A stretch of 64,000 nucleotides of DNA from Halomonas sp. ALS9 (GTDB taxonomy: Bacteria > Pseudomonadota > Gammaproteobacteria > Pseudomonadales > Halomonadaceae). A model generated the notes under the pieces. That model had not been told where the DNA came from. It ran no database searches and saw only the letters and a list, made by a program, of their open reading frames with translations. The position numbers and the translations under genes are program-made. The stretch covers positions 124,001 through 188,000 of the forward strand of contig NZ_LXRG01000233.1 of the NCBI RefSeq assembly GCF_001651035.1. The letters are read 5' to 3'. Of this stretch, positions 55,612-64,000 are shown piece after piece (position 1 is the first letter of the stretch; the number at the start of each line of letters is the position of its first letter).

Positions 55612-57105
55612 GTGTCGATCCCGAATACTTCCATGCTACGCCCATTATATAAAGCCGCCCAGGTGCGGGAGCTCGATCGACGCACCATTGCCGGTGGTAT
55701 CGATGGCTTTGCATTGATGCAGCGCGCCGCCTCAAGTGCCTGGCACAGCTTCCGATCGCGTTGGCCTCAAGCGCGAAGCATCAGCGTGCTATGTGGCGGC
55801 GGGAACAACGGCGGCGATGGTCATGTGCTGGCAGCGCTGGCCATGCAGTCCGGTCTTAAAGTTCAGCGGGTAACCCTTAAACCCCTTGAGGAGCTAAACG
55901 GTGATGCGGCACGTGCAGCAGAGTTGGCGACCTCCGCAGGCGTAGGCTGCGAAGAGTGGAGTGCTGGGATAACGTTCACCGGCGAGGTAATTGTCGATGC
56001 GCTGCTAGGCACCGGTTTAAGCGGGGAGGTAGAGGGGCGTTTCAAGCGTGCTATCGAAATGATCAACGCCGCCGAACAGCCGGTACTGGCGATTGATATC
56101 CCTTCCGGGTTAGTGGCTGACACCGGCGCTGTATTGGGGTTTGCCGTTAAGGCCGCCTGCACGGTGACGTTTATTGGCGATAAAGTGGGTTTGCACACCG
56201 GGGATGCACCGGCCTACACCGGCGAAATAGATTTTCGCCCTCTTGGCGTCAAGGCCCAGGCCTATTTCGATATTCCGCCCACTGCCTGGCGCTTGGATGA
56301 TTCGTTATTGACAGAGGCCTTTGCGCCACGCCTACGCACCCACCATAAAGGTGACATGGGTCACGTGCTGGTGATGGGCGGGGCCCCTGGATTTGGCGGG
56401 GCGGCGCTACTCGCCTGCCAAACCGCCGCACGGTTGGGGGCGGGTAAAGTGAGTTTGGCGACCGCCCCAGAGCATATCACCGCCAGTTTGGTGCGCTGCC
56501 CTGAAGTGATGGCCCATGGCATTCGCGGTGGCGCTGAGGCCGCAGAGTTGCCCAGCAACGCTGACGTTGTGGTAGTCGGGCCAGGACTTGGTCAGGCTGC
56601 TTGGGGACAAGCGGTGCTTCAGAGTGCGCTGCAGTCAGACGCGCCTTTGGTAGTCGATGCCGATGGCTTGAACCTGTTGGCGCGACAGTGGCCGGATGTT
56701 CGCCGCGATAACTGGATATTGACGCCGCACCCCGGTGAAGCCGCGCGGCTATTGGGCTGTGAGGTGGCTGATATTCAGGCGGATCGGCCCGCAGCAGCCC
56801 TAGCGCTGCAACGCGCCCGAGGGGGCGTGGTGATTCTAAAAGGTGCGGGAAGTTTAATTGCTGGCCCCAGTGGTTTGGTGATATGCCCTTACGGTAATCC
56901 AGGCATGGCCAGCGGTGGCATGGGCGATGTGCTCAGCGGCATGCTAGGGGCGCTGATGGCGCAGCGTGGTGACGTGGAGTTTAGCGCTTGGTTGGGCACC
57001 ATGGTGCACGCGTTAGCGGCAGATCGCGCAGCCGAGGAAGAAGGTGAGCGTGGCCTGCTGGCCAGCGATCTGGCATCCTATGCGCGAAAATTGATTAATC
57101 CGTGA
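55612..57105 (+). CDS. nnr: Bifunctional NAD(P)H-hydrate epimerase / dehydratase
   Basis: 497 residues from GTG 55612, which has AAGGAG five bases upstream. Repairs damaged NADH and NADPH hydrates. The N-terminal half is the epimerase (NnrE; GGNNGGDGHVLAAL and VDALLGTGLSGEVEG), the C-terminal half the ATP- or ADP-dependent dehydratase (NnrD; ILTPHPGEAARLLG and NPGMASGGMGDVLSG). The last stop overlaps the tsaE start by four bases. Confidence 0.95.
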   Translation: MSIPNTSMLRPLYKAAQVRELDRRTIAGGIDGFALMQRAASSAWHSFRSRWPQARSISVLCGGGNNGGDGHVLAALAMQSGLKVQRVTLKPLEELNGDAARAAELATSAGVGCEEWSAGITFTGEVIVDALLGTGLSGEVEGRFKRAIEMINAAEQPVLAIDIPSGLVADTGAVLGFAVKAACTVTFIGDKVGLHTGDAPAYTGEIDFRPLGVKAQAYFDIPPTAWRLDDSLLTEAFAPRLRTHHKGDMGHVLVMGGAPGFGGAALLACQTAARLGAGKVSLATAPEHITASLVRCPEVMAHGIRGGAEAAELPSNADVVVVGPGLGQAAWGQAVLQSALQSDAPLVVDADGLNLLARQWPDVRRDNWILTPHPGEAARLLGCEVADIQADRPAAALALQRARGGVVILKGAGSLIAGPSGLVICPYGNPGMASGGMGDVLSGMLGALMAQRGDVEFSAWLGTMVHALAADRAAEEEGERGLLASDLASYARKLINP

Positions 57106-57668
57106 AGGCAGCCCACATGCAGGTGCGATTAGACAGTGAAGAAGCCCAGGTTGCTTTTGGCGAAGCATTAGGGCAGGTGTTGCAAGGACGCGGACTGGTG
57201 TATCTAGAGGGTGAACTGGGCGCCGGTAAGACGACGCTAACTCGCGGCATTCTGCGCGCTTACGGGCATCAAGGGGCCGTTAAAAGTCCTACCTATACGC
57301 TGGTGGAGCCTTACGAACTAGGCTCCCAGCGGATTTATCATCTAGATTTGTACCGTTTGTCGGATCCTGAAGAGCTAGAGTTTATCGGTGGTCGAGACGT
57401 GCTGGCCGACGATGCACTTAGCATTATTGAGTGGCCTAGCCGCGGTGAAGGATGGCTGCCAGAGCCGGATCTTCGTCTGGTGCTGGAAGTAGTGGATTCA
57501 GGGCGTTTGGTTTCCTTAGTAGCGGGAAGTGATCAAGGTGAGCGCACATTGGCCTCTTTGCAACGTCAGGTAAGCAATGCCAATAAGCTAAGCAATGCCA
57601 GTAAGATAGGTAACGCAAGTAAGCTAAGTTCCGACCAGTTGGAGAGTGGTGTGATTCAATGGAAATAA
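57102..57668 (+). CDS. tsaE: tRNA t6A synthesis ATPase TsaE
   Basis: 188 residues from a GTG overlapping the nnr stop (GTGA). Needed for threonylcarbamoyl-adenosine at position 37 of tRNA. Walker A GELGAGKT at about residues 38-45, then KSPTYTLVEPYE and HLDLYRLSDPEELEF. The family has about 155 residues; the extra C-terminus here is a low-complexity tail (SNANKLSNASKIGNASKLSS) from a tandem DNA repeat. Overlaps amiB by 10 bases. Confidence 0.94.
   Translation: MKAAHMQVRLDSEEAQVAFGEALGQVLQGRGLVYLEGELGAGKTTLTRGILRAYGHQGAVKSPTYTLVEPYELGSQRIYHLDLYRLSDPEELEFIGGRDVLADDALSIIEWPSRGEGWLPEPDLRLVLEVVDSGRLVSLVAGSDQGERTLASLQRQVSNANKLSNASKIGNASKLSSDQLESGVIQWK
57573..57626 (+). repeat. 18-bp in-frame repeat in the tsaE C-terminus
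   Basis: Three 18-bp units at 57573, 57591 and 57609, of the form AGCAATGCCAATAAGCTA, encode SNANKL, SNASKI and GNASKL. Confidence 0.9.
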
Positions 57669-59122
57669 AGGGCACAGCGGCACGCGTATATCGCTTTTTA
57701 GCCGTCAGTTTTTTTGCCCTGGCGGCGGTTAATGTTCAAGCGTCCAGCGTGGAAAGTATGCGTTTGTGGGCGGCGCCGGATCATGCCCGGCTGGTATTTG
57801 ATCTCTCCGCTGCCACCAATGCCAACGTGTTTTCGCTGGAGAACCCGGCGCGTTTGGTGATTGATTTAGATGATACCCAAATGGATACCGACCCAAGTAC
57901 GCTGCCTTTGCATGACAGTGCAATTACCTCGGTGCGCACCGGTACGCGGGAGGGTGGTGGCCTTCGGGTGGTGCTTGAGCTCAACCGAGCAATAGAGCCG
58001 CGCCATTTTACCCTGACGCCTAACGACCAATACGGTCATCGACTGGTGGTGGATCTTGAATATCCGGGTGAAAGCGCCGTTGAGAATCCGATCGACCCTA
58101 TTGAGGCGATGATTCGGGATCAGGAAATTCAGGCCCAGCGGGCATCTGCGCAAGGCCAGTTGCCGGGCAGCGTAGCGCCACCTAGTAATGCCGCACCGGT
58201 TGAAGTACAGGAAGCCCGGCCGCATCCGCGTAGAGACATCATTATTGCCGTCGATGCGGGTCATGGTGGGGAGGATCCAGGTGCAATTGGCCCTTCTGGC
58301 ACCCGTGAAAAGGACGTAGTCCTGGAAATAGCTCGGCGCTTAGCCGCGCAAGTCAACGGCACTGAAGGTTTTAAAGCCGTATTGGTGCGAGATGGCGACT
58401 ACTATTTGGGGCTTCGTCAGCGCACCGCACTGGCTCGTGAACAGAAAGCGGACTTCTTCGTCTCCATTCATGCCGATGCTTTTACTAGCCCACGCCCTCA
58501 GGGCAGCTCGGTGTATGCGCTCTCCCAACGCGGCGCCACCTCAGAAACCGCCCAATGGCTGGCGGATAGCGAGAACCGCTCTGATCTGATCGGCGGCGTT
58601 GATGGCAGCCTCTCTTTGCGCGATAAAGATCAGGTGCTGCGCGGGGTATTGTTGGACTTAACCATGACCGCTACCTTAAACGATTCGCTGTCTATCGGCG
58701 GGCAGGTGTTGGAGCAGTTAGGGCGGATTAATCGGCTCCATAAGACACGCGTTGAACAGGCTGGCTTTATGGTGCTGAAGTCTCCCGATATCCCCTCGTT
58801 GTTGATTGAGGTGGGGTTTATCTCGAACCCAGACGAAGAGCGTCGCTTGCGCGACCCGGTGCATCAGTCAGGACTTGCTCAGGCTATCTTCAGCGGCATG
58901 CGCGAGCATTTCGAGCGCTACCCGCCGCCAGCCAGCCTGCTTGCATGGCAGCGTGATAACCAGCGTAGGCCTTCGGGTAACGAGTACCGTATTCAGTCGG
59001 GAGATACTCTATCGGCGATTGCCGTGCGCCACGGCGTGCCGGTGAATCAACTGAAGCAGGCCAATGATCTGAATGGTGACGTTATTCGCGTTGGTCAGGT
59101 GTTGCAGATTCCCCGTTCATGA
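57659..59122 (+). CDS. amiB: N-acetylmuramoyl-L-alanine amidase
   Basis: 487 residues. Signal peptide about residues 1-28, N-terminal AMIN domain, a linker, the amidase_3 domain with zinc site AVDAGHGGEDPGAIG and SIHADAF, Glu in LLIEVGFISN, and one LysM domain at the C-terminus (YRIQSGDTLSAIAVRHGV). Hydrolyses septal peptidoglycan at cell separation. Typical tsaE-amiB-mutL position; the LysM tail suggests an AmiB/AmiC relative. Confidence 0.95.
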   Translation: MEIKGTAARVYRFLAVSFFALAAVNVQASSVESMRLWAAPDHARLVFDLSAATNANVFSLENPARLVIDLDDTQMDTDPSTLPLHDSAITSVRTGTREGGGLRVVLELNRAIEPRHFTLTPNDQYGHRLVVDLEYPGESAVENPIDPIEAMIRDQEIQAQRASAQGQLPGSVAPPSNAAPVEVQEARPHPRRDIIIAVDAGHGGEDPGAIGPSGTREKDVVLEIARRLAAQVNGTEGFKAVLVRDGDYYLGLRQRTALAREQKADFFVSIHADAFTSPRPQGSSVYALSQRGATSETAQWLADSENRSDLIGGVDGSLSLRDKDQVLRGVLLDLTMTATLNDSLSIGGQVLEQLGRINRLHKTRVEQAGFMVLKSPDIPSLLIEVGFISNPDEERRLRDPVHQSGLAQAIFSGMREHFERYPPPASLLAWQRDNQRRPSGNEYRIQSGDTLSAIAVRHGVPVNQLKQANDLNGDVIRVGQVLQIPRS

Positions 59123-59128
59123 GGTGTC

Positions 59129-61120
59129 GTGTTGACTGATGTGACTGCTAGTGCACCGCGTATTCATGTGCTCGACCCGCGACTGGCTAACCAGATTGCC
59201 GCCGGTGAGGTGGTTGAGCGCCCTTCATCTGTCACCAAAGAGCTGATTGAAAACGCCATCGATGCCGGCAGCCAGCGTATCGAGGTAGACATTGAGCAGG
59301 GTGGCGCGCGGCTGATTAAGGTGCGCGATGACGGTATTGGCATTGGCGAAGAGGATTTGCCGCTGGCCCTAGCCCGCCACGCCACCAGTAAGATTGGCAG
59401 CCTCGAAGACTTAGAGGGGGTTAGCTCGCTAGGCTTTCGCGGCGAAGCGCTGGCCTCTATCAGCTCTGTTTCACGGCTGGAATTGATCTCTAATGCTGAA
59501 GAGGATCCCCGTCACGGCTGGCGGGTGGTGGCGGAAGGGCGGGGCATGGATGCACGCGTTACCCCCGCGCCCCACCCGCGTGGCACCAGCGTCGGCGTGC
59601 GTGACCTGTTTTTCAATACCCCGGCCCGACGCAAGTTCCTGCGTACTGAAAAGACCGAGTTTGCTCATGTGGAAGAAGCATTCCGCCGCCAGGCGTTATC
59701 GCGTTACGACATCACCTGGGTATTACGCCATAATCAAAAAGTCATTCACCAACTCCCGGCAGGCCATTCAGCGGCGGCTCGCGAGCGGCGGATCGCCTCG
59801 CTGCTGGGTAAGAATTTTATCGAGCACGCTCGCTATATCGAGCGCGAAGCGGGCGGTTTGCGGTTAAGCGGCTGGGTGGGGCTGCCCACCCATTCGCGCT
59901 CCCAGGCAGACCAGCAGTACTTCTTTGTTAATGGTCGCGTAGTGCGTGACCGCCTGGTCGCCCACGCGGTGCGTCAGGCCTATCGCGATGTTTTGTTTAA
60001 CGGCCGTCACCCGGTGTTTGTGCTCTATCTGGAACTAGATCCAGATGTGGTGGACGTCAACGTTCACCCCACCAAGCACGAAGTGCGTTTTCGCGATGGC
60101 CGCATGGTGCACGATTTTCTCTACTCAAGCCTCCACCACTGCCTAGCCTCCGCTAAACCGGCCGACCGTTCAGGTGATGGCTCAGGTGATAGTTCAGGTG
60201 ATGGTTCAGGTGACGGTTCAGATAGTGGCTTAGACGAGCGTGCCGCAGAGATTGGTGCCGATGAGGCCGGTGCATTAGGCGCAGCGCCAAAGAGCGTAGC
60301 GTCACAAGCGGGCATTGAGCAGCCCCGCTGGCAGCAACAGGGTATCGCCTTGACTCACTCGCCGGATCGCCACCCTGGTGCTGCGCGCGTGCGGCGCTTT
60401 ATGCAGGGCTATCAGGCGCTTCACCCTGATCACGAAGAGACGCTGTTAACGCCTCAGCCGAGAGCCCCCGGTGGGCGGGGTAGTGAGGTGCGTGAAGCAC
60501 CACTGGCAATGCCCGACAACGACCCTACTGCAGCGCCGCCGCTAGGGTTTGCTCTGGGGCAGTTGCACGGTATCTATATTCTGGCTCAAAACGCTGAAGG
60601 GCTGGTGCTGGTGGATATGCATGCCGCCCACGAACGCATTGTCTATGAGCGTATGAAAACACAGCTGGCCGCCGCGAAAGGGGTGGCTGCGCAGCCGCTG
60701 CTGGTGCCTGTCTCCATTGCCGCTAGCCGAGCAGAGGTGGCTACCGCAGAGAGCGAGCAGCAGGCGATCTCCAAGCTGGGTATTGAGCTGGATATTGCCG
60801 GGCCTGAGACGCTACTGGTACGCCAATTGCCCGCCTTGCTGGCCCAGGCTGATCCTGAGGCGCTGGTGCGCCAGATGCTGGAGGAATTGGCGCGGTATGG
60901 GCGTACCCATCAAGTGGAGGCTCGCTTACATGATTTGCTCTCCACCATGGCGTGCCATGGCAGTGTGCGCGCCAACCGGCGCCTGACGATCGACGAAATG
61001 AACGCGCTGTTGCGGGATATGGAGCGCACCGAGCGCAGCGATCAATGTAACCACGGTCGCCCTACCTGGACACAGATGGGGTTAAAAGCGCTCGATCGGT
61101 TGTTCTTGCGTGGTCAATAG
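59129..61120 (+). CDS. mutL: DNA mismatch repair protein MutL (endonuclease type)
   Basis: 663 residues from GTG 59129. ATPase: [20 protein letters not shown] and [13 protein letters not shown]. After a long linker the C-terminal dimer domain contains [12 protein letters not shown] at about residues 496-507, which fits the DQHA(X)2E(X)4E metal-binding nuclease motif missing in E. coli MutL. The linker holds a repeat-coded SGDG array. No mutH is in the window. Member of the amiB-mutL-miaA-hfq-hflX cluster. Confidence 0.96.
   Translation: MLTDVTASAPRIHVLDPRLANQIAAGEVVERPSSVTKELIENAIDAGSQRIEVDIEQGGARLIKVRDDGIGIGEEDLPLALARHATSKIGSLEDLEGVSSLGFRGEALASISSVSRLELISNAEEDPRHGWRVVAEGRGMDARVTPAPHPRGTSVGVRDLFFNTPARRKFLRTEKTEFAHVEEAFRRQALSRYDITWVLRHNQKVIHQLPAGHSAAARERRIASLLGKNFIEHARYIEREAGGLRLSGWVGLPTHSRSQADQQYFFVNGRVVRDRLVAHAVRQAYRDVLFNGRHPVFVLYLELDPDVVDVNVHPTKHEVRFRDGRMVHDFLYSSLHHCLASAKPADRSGDGSGDSSGDGSGDGSDSGLDERAAEIGADEAGALGAAPKSVASQAGIEQPRWQQQGIALTHSPDRHPGAARVRRFMQGYQALHPDHEETLLTPQPRAPGGRGSEVREAPLAMPDNDPTAAPPLGFALGQLHGIYILAQNAEGLVLVDMHAAHERIVYERMKTQLAAAKGVAAQPLLVPVSIAASRAEVATAESEQQAISKLGIELDIAGPETLLVRQLPALLAQADPEALVRQMLEELARYGRTHQVEARLHDLLSTMACHGSVRANRRLTIDEMNALLRDMERTERSDQCNHGRPTWTQMGLKALDRLFLRGQ
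60170..60229 (+). repeat. 12-bp in-frame repeat in the MutL linker
   Basis: Five 12-bp units from 60170, of the form TCAGGTGATGGT, encode [16 protein letters not shown] and SDSG. Linker length may vary between strains. Confidence 0.92.
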
Positions 61121-61195
61121 CCGCATAGATAATCGCAACGACTCTTTTGTAGCGACTCTTTTTAACTATCCTTTTCTTACTTGATGGAAACGCGC

Positions 61196-62134
61196 ATGGC
61201 TGATACGCGCCCCTGGGCAATTTTTTTGATGGGCCCAACGGCCGCCGGAAAAACCGATGCGGCGATGGCGCTACACGAACGGCTGGGGCATGAGCTGATT
61301 AGCGTTGACTCGGCGATGGTGTATCGCGGTATGGATATTGGCAGTGCTAAGCCCAGTATGGCTGAGCTTACCCGCGCACCCCATCACTTGATCGATATCC
61401 GCGACCCCGCCGAGCCCTATTCTGCAGCCGATTTTCGTGAAGATTCGCTACAGCTAATGCGACAAATTAGCGCGGCGGGCAGAGTTCCTCTACTGGTCGG
61501 CGGTACCATGCTGTATTACAAGCGACTGGTCGAAGGTGTGGCGAATTTGCCCTCAGCTGACCCGGTTATTCGTCAGCGGCTCGAAGCGCAGTGGCAACGT
61601 GAAGGGTTATCGTCGCTGCACAAACAGTTGAGTGAGGTGGATGCGATCTCTGCCCAGCGTATCCATCCCAATGATCCACAGCGTGTAATGCGTGCGCTTG
61701 AAGTGTATTACGCCAGTGGGCGGACGATGAGTGAGCTGTGGGCGGAGCAACAGCCGGAAACCTTTCCCTGGCGCGTGTTGTCGATAGCATTGGCGCCTAA
61801 TGACCGGGCGCTTTTGCACCAACGTATTGCCCAGCGTTTCGAAGTAATGTTGGGTGAGGGCTTGATAAATGAAGTCGCCGCCCTCAAAAAGCGTAATGAC
61901 TTACATTTAGGCCTGCCGGCGATGAAGAGTGTTGGTTATCGCCAAGTGTGGGAGTATCTAGAAGGTGATTACGATTATGCCGCTCTCGTTGAGCGTGGCG
62001 TTATCGCAACTCGTCAGCTAGCCAAGCGTCAATTAACCTGGTTAAGAAGTTGGCCAGCGCTTAATTGGGTGGATTCACAGCGTTCAGACGCGCTGGATCA
62101 GGTGCTGAAACTCGTGCGTGACAGCGGTGCTTAG
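61196..62134 (+). CDS. miaA: tRNA dimethylallyltransferase
   Basis: 312 residues from ATG 61196 (GGAAA upstream; ATG 61184 is an alternative). Isopentenylates A37 of tRNAs reading UNN codons. P-loop GPTAAGKT near residue 12, [16 protein letters not shown], the lid and the C-terminal [10 protein letters not shown]. Typical length. Followed by a small tandem repeat and hfq. Confidence 0.96.
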   Translation: MADTRPWAIFLMGPTAAGKTDAAMALHERLGHELISVDSAMVYRGMDIGSAKPSMAELTRAPHHLIDIRDPAEPYSAADFREDSLQLMRQISAAGRVPLLVGGTMLYYKRLVEGVANLPSADPVIRQRLEAQWQREGLSSLHKQLSEVDAISAQRIHPNDPQRVMRALEVYYASGRTMSELWAEQQPETFPWRVLSIALAPNDRALLHQRIAQRFEVMLGEGLINEVAALKKRNDLHLGLPAMKSVGYRQVWEYLEGDYDYAALVERGVIATRQLAKRQLTWLRSWPALNWVDSQRSDALDQVLKLVRDSGA

Positions 62135-62171
62135 CGTAAGATAGGTCGCTAAGGTAGGTCTCTAAGATAGT
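62132..62171 (+). repeat. Imperfect ~13-bp repeat at the miaA stop
   Basis: Units at about 62132 (14 bp, contains the miaA TAG), 62146 and 62159, of the form TCGCTAAGGTAGG. The rest of the gap to hfq (62172-62339) has no gene. Confidence 0.75.
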
Positions 62172-62339
62172 AACTTAGTAAGTGCGTTTTCGATTGGCTG
62201 AGTGATTGGGCCTCTCGCGAACCTCAAAGCTCCTCGGGCATCACTCCGCCTTTCGGGCAGTAATAAATAGTGCGGCGTAGCACCAGTAGGGCACGCCATT
62301 TGATAATTAACCCCCAACGACAGTTTTAGGGAGAGCAAC

Positions 62340-62588
62340 ATGTCCAAAGGGCAGTCCCTTCAAGACCCGTACTTGAACATCCTGCGCAAGGAGCGCATTC
62401 CGGTCTCTATCTTTTTGGTCAACGGCATTAAGTTGCAGGGCCAGATCGAATCGTTTGACCAGTTTGTTATCCTACTGCGTAATACCGTCAGCCAGATGGT
62501 TTATAAACACGCTATTTCTACGGTTGTCCCTTCTCGCAACGTACGCTTGCCTGCGCAAGACCCGGCAGAGCAGGATGCGGAGATTTAA
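62340..62588 (+). CDS. hfq: RNA chaperone Hfq
   Basis: 82 residues. Hexameric Sm-like protein that pairs small RNAs with mRNAs. Sm1 [19 protein letters not shown] with VILLRN and Sm2 [12 protein letters not shown] are nearly identical to E. coli; the C-terminal tail is short (E. coli 102) and acidic. AGGGAG precedes the ATG. Confidence 0.98.
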   Translation: MSKGQSLQDPYLNILRKERIPVSIFLVNGIKLQGQIESFDQFVILLRNTVSQMVYKHAISTVVPSRNVRLPAQDPAEQDAEI

Positions 62589-62625
62589 TACCGCTGAAGC
62601 AGCAAGAGAGTCCACGAGGTATTGA

Positions 62626-63936
62626 TTGTTTTTCGAACGCCCAGACGCCGGTGAAACGGCAGTTCTTGTTCATGTTGATTTTCATGATGAACAAAAACGT
62701 GAAGACCCGGGTGAGTTTTTAGAGCTCGTACGCTCTGCGGGTGCAGAGCCTGCGACTCTACTCACTGCTAGCCGCCACCGACCTGACTCGAGGACTTTTA
62801 TTGGGTCAGGTAAGTTGGAAGAGCTGCGGGCACTGCTCGCGGCTCACGAAGCTGAGCTGGTGATCTTCAACCATAGCTTAAGTCCCTCTCAAGAGCGCAA
62901 TGTTGAGCAAGAGCTCAAATGCCGAGTGCTTGACCGTACCGGTCTGATTCTCGATATCTTTGCGCAACGGGCACGAACCCATGAGGGTAAGCTGCAAGTA
63001 GAGCTTGCTCAGCTGGAATATATGTCGACCCGCCTAGTGCGTGGATGGACACACCTTGAACGCCAAAAAGGCGGGATTGGCCTGCGCGGCCCTGGTGAAA
63101 CGCAGCTTGAAACGGACCGTCGCCTGCTGCGTGGGCGAATTAAATCGATTCATAAACGGCTCGATAAAGTACGCAGTCAGCGTGACCAGAATCGCCGCGC
63201 GCGTGCGCGTGCAGAAATTCATAGCGTATCGCTGGTGGGGTACACCAACGCTGGGAAGTCGACACTGTTTAACGCCTTGACCAATGCCGAGGTGTATGCC
63301 GCCGACCAGCTATTTGCGACACTTGACCCCACGCTGAGACGGCTTGAGATTGAAGACGTTGGCCCCGTTGTGATGGCCGATACCGTGGGCTTTATTCGTC
63401 ATTTGCCACACAAGTTAGTTGAGGCATTTCAAGCCACGCTTCAAGAAGCATCAGAGGCGTCACTATTGGTGCACGTGATTGATGCCGCAGACCCAGACCG
63501 CGAATTAAACGTGGAACAGGTGGAGTTAGTGCTCAAAGAGATCGGCGCGGATGATGTGCCGGTACTCAAGGTCATGAATAAAATTGATAAGCTCGATAGT
63601 GCCCCGCGCATAGAACGTGATGGCCATGGCGTACCCGAGGTGGTTTGGCTCTCGGCCCAAAATGGTCAGGGTCTTGAGCTACTCCACGAAGCGCTAACCG
63701 AGCGCCTGGCCAACGATGTCATTGGCTTTTCGCTGACACTCACGCCTGAGCAAGGTAAGCTGCGCGCTGGCCTTCATGAGCTGAATGCTGTTCGCGAGGA
63801 GGCCTTTGACGAACACGGGCAATCAGTATTGGATGTGCGTTTGCCGCGGCGTGATTTCAACCAGTTAATGGCTCAGTTAGGCGAGCGTGCCAATACCTAC
63901 TTACCTGTTGCGTTGCAGGAAACCGAAGATTGGTAG
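62626..63936 (+). CDS. hflX: Ribosome-splitting GTPase HflX
   Basis: 436 residues from TTG 62626 (GAGG upstream), N-terminus FFERPDAGE as in HflX. G1 GYTNAGKST, G3 DTVGFIRHLPHKL and G4 NKIDKL; the family-specific RGPGETQLETDRR precedes the GTPase domain. Rescues or splits stalled 70S ribosomes, for example after heat shock. The 64 bases after it show no complete feature. Confidence 0.97.
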   Translation: MFFERPDAGETAVLVHVDFHDEQKREDPGEFLELVRSAGAEPATLLTASRHRPDSRTFIGSGKLEELRALLAAHEAELVIFNHSLSPSQERNVEQELKCRVLDRTGLILDIFAQRARTHEGKLQVELAQLEYMSTRLVRGWTHLERQKGGIGLRGPGETQLETDRRLLRGRIKSIHKRLDKVRSQRDQNRRARARAEIHSVSLVGYTNAGKSTLFNALTNAEVYAADQLFATLDPTLRRLEIEDVGPVVMADTVGFIRHLPHKLVEAFQATLQEASEASLLVHVIDAADPDRELNVEQVELVLKEIGADDVPVLKVMNKIDKLDSAPRIERDGHGVPEVVWLSAQNGQGLELLHEALTERLANDVIGFSLTLTPEQGKLRAGLHELNAVREEAFDEHGQSVLDVRLPRRDFNQLMAQLGERANTYLPVALQETEDW

Positions 63937-64000
63937 CCTCACCGTTTAATGTCTAGTACGCTGTCATTATCTGCTGTTGTATAAAAACGGTACAAGATTT

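Overview
The window reads as ordinary chromosome of a moderately halophilic gammaproteobacterium, most likely Halomonas or a close relative. Supporting signs are the E. coli-like synteny blocks (nudF-yqiB-cpdA, cmoA-cmoB, parE/parC, epmB-efp-epmA, nnr-tsaE-amiB-mutL-miaA-hfq-hflX), the multi-subunit Mrp Na+/H+ antiporter and the bacterial voltage-gated sodium channel. No rRNA, tRNA, phage, insertion sequence or CRISPR was seen. Nearly all DNA is coding; only one gap exceeds 300 bases (47586-47976).

Layout. 1-3.9 kb: end of a sugar-acid type catabolic operon (SDR, FAH-family hydrolase, Zn dehydrogenase, UxaA-family dehydratase). 4.1-8.4 kb: SIMPL protein, greB, a TPR lipid-free periplasmic protein, nudF-yqiB-cpdA. 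8.5-10.9 kb: cysDN sulfate activation. 11-14.3 kb: tungstate ABC transporter (tup) with a divergent HTH/binding-protein regulator. 14.4-20.4 kb: PfpI/DJ-1, App1-like, YugP-like peptidase, cmoBA, pgi. 20.6-27.9 kb: parE, a chemoreceptor, parC, serB. 27.9-34.9 kb: mrpABCDEFG (AB fused) divergent from a NaChBac-type channel. 34.9-37.7 kb: leuA and an unknown membrane protein. 37.8-47.8 kb: guanidine/urea carboxylation operon. 48-55.5 kb: EF-P and its lysylation enzymes, psd, sseA, rsgA, orn, queG. 55.6-64 kb: nnr-tsaE-amiB-mutL-miaA-hfq-hflX.

The most notable region is the minus-strand operon from about 47.8 to 37.8 kb: ABC transporter (binding protein, permease, ATPase), two DUF1989 proteins of the carboxyguanidine deiminase (CgdAB/UAAP) type, a biotin-dependent urea/guanidine carboxylase and allophanate hydrolase. 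Two different guanidine riboswitches can be read directly: a guanidine-I (ykkC) aptamer in the leader and a guanidine-II (mini-ykkC) twin hairpin inside the operon just before the carboxylase. A sigma-54-like promoter and an NtrC-like site lie upstream of the leader. Together they suggest that imported guanidine is carboxylated, deiminated and hydrolysed to ammonia and CO2 under combined nitrogen-status and guanidine control.

A second, unexpected theme is a set of at least thirteen short imperfect tandem arrays (units of about 12-22 bp, unrelated in sequence) at gene ends, leaders or protein linkers. Several begin inside the last codons of a gene and duplicate its stop codon; one lies in the MutL linker.
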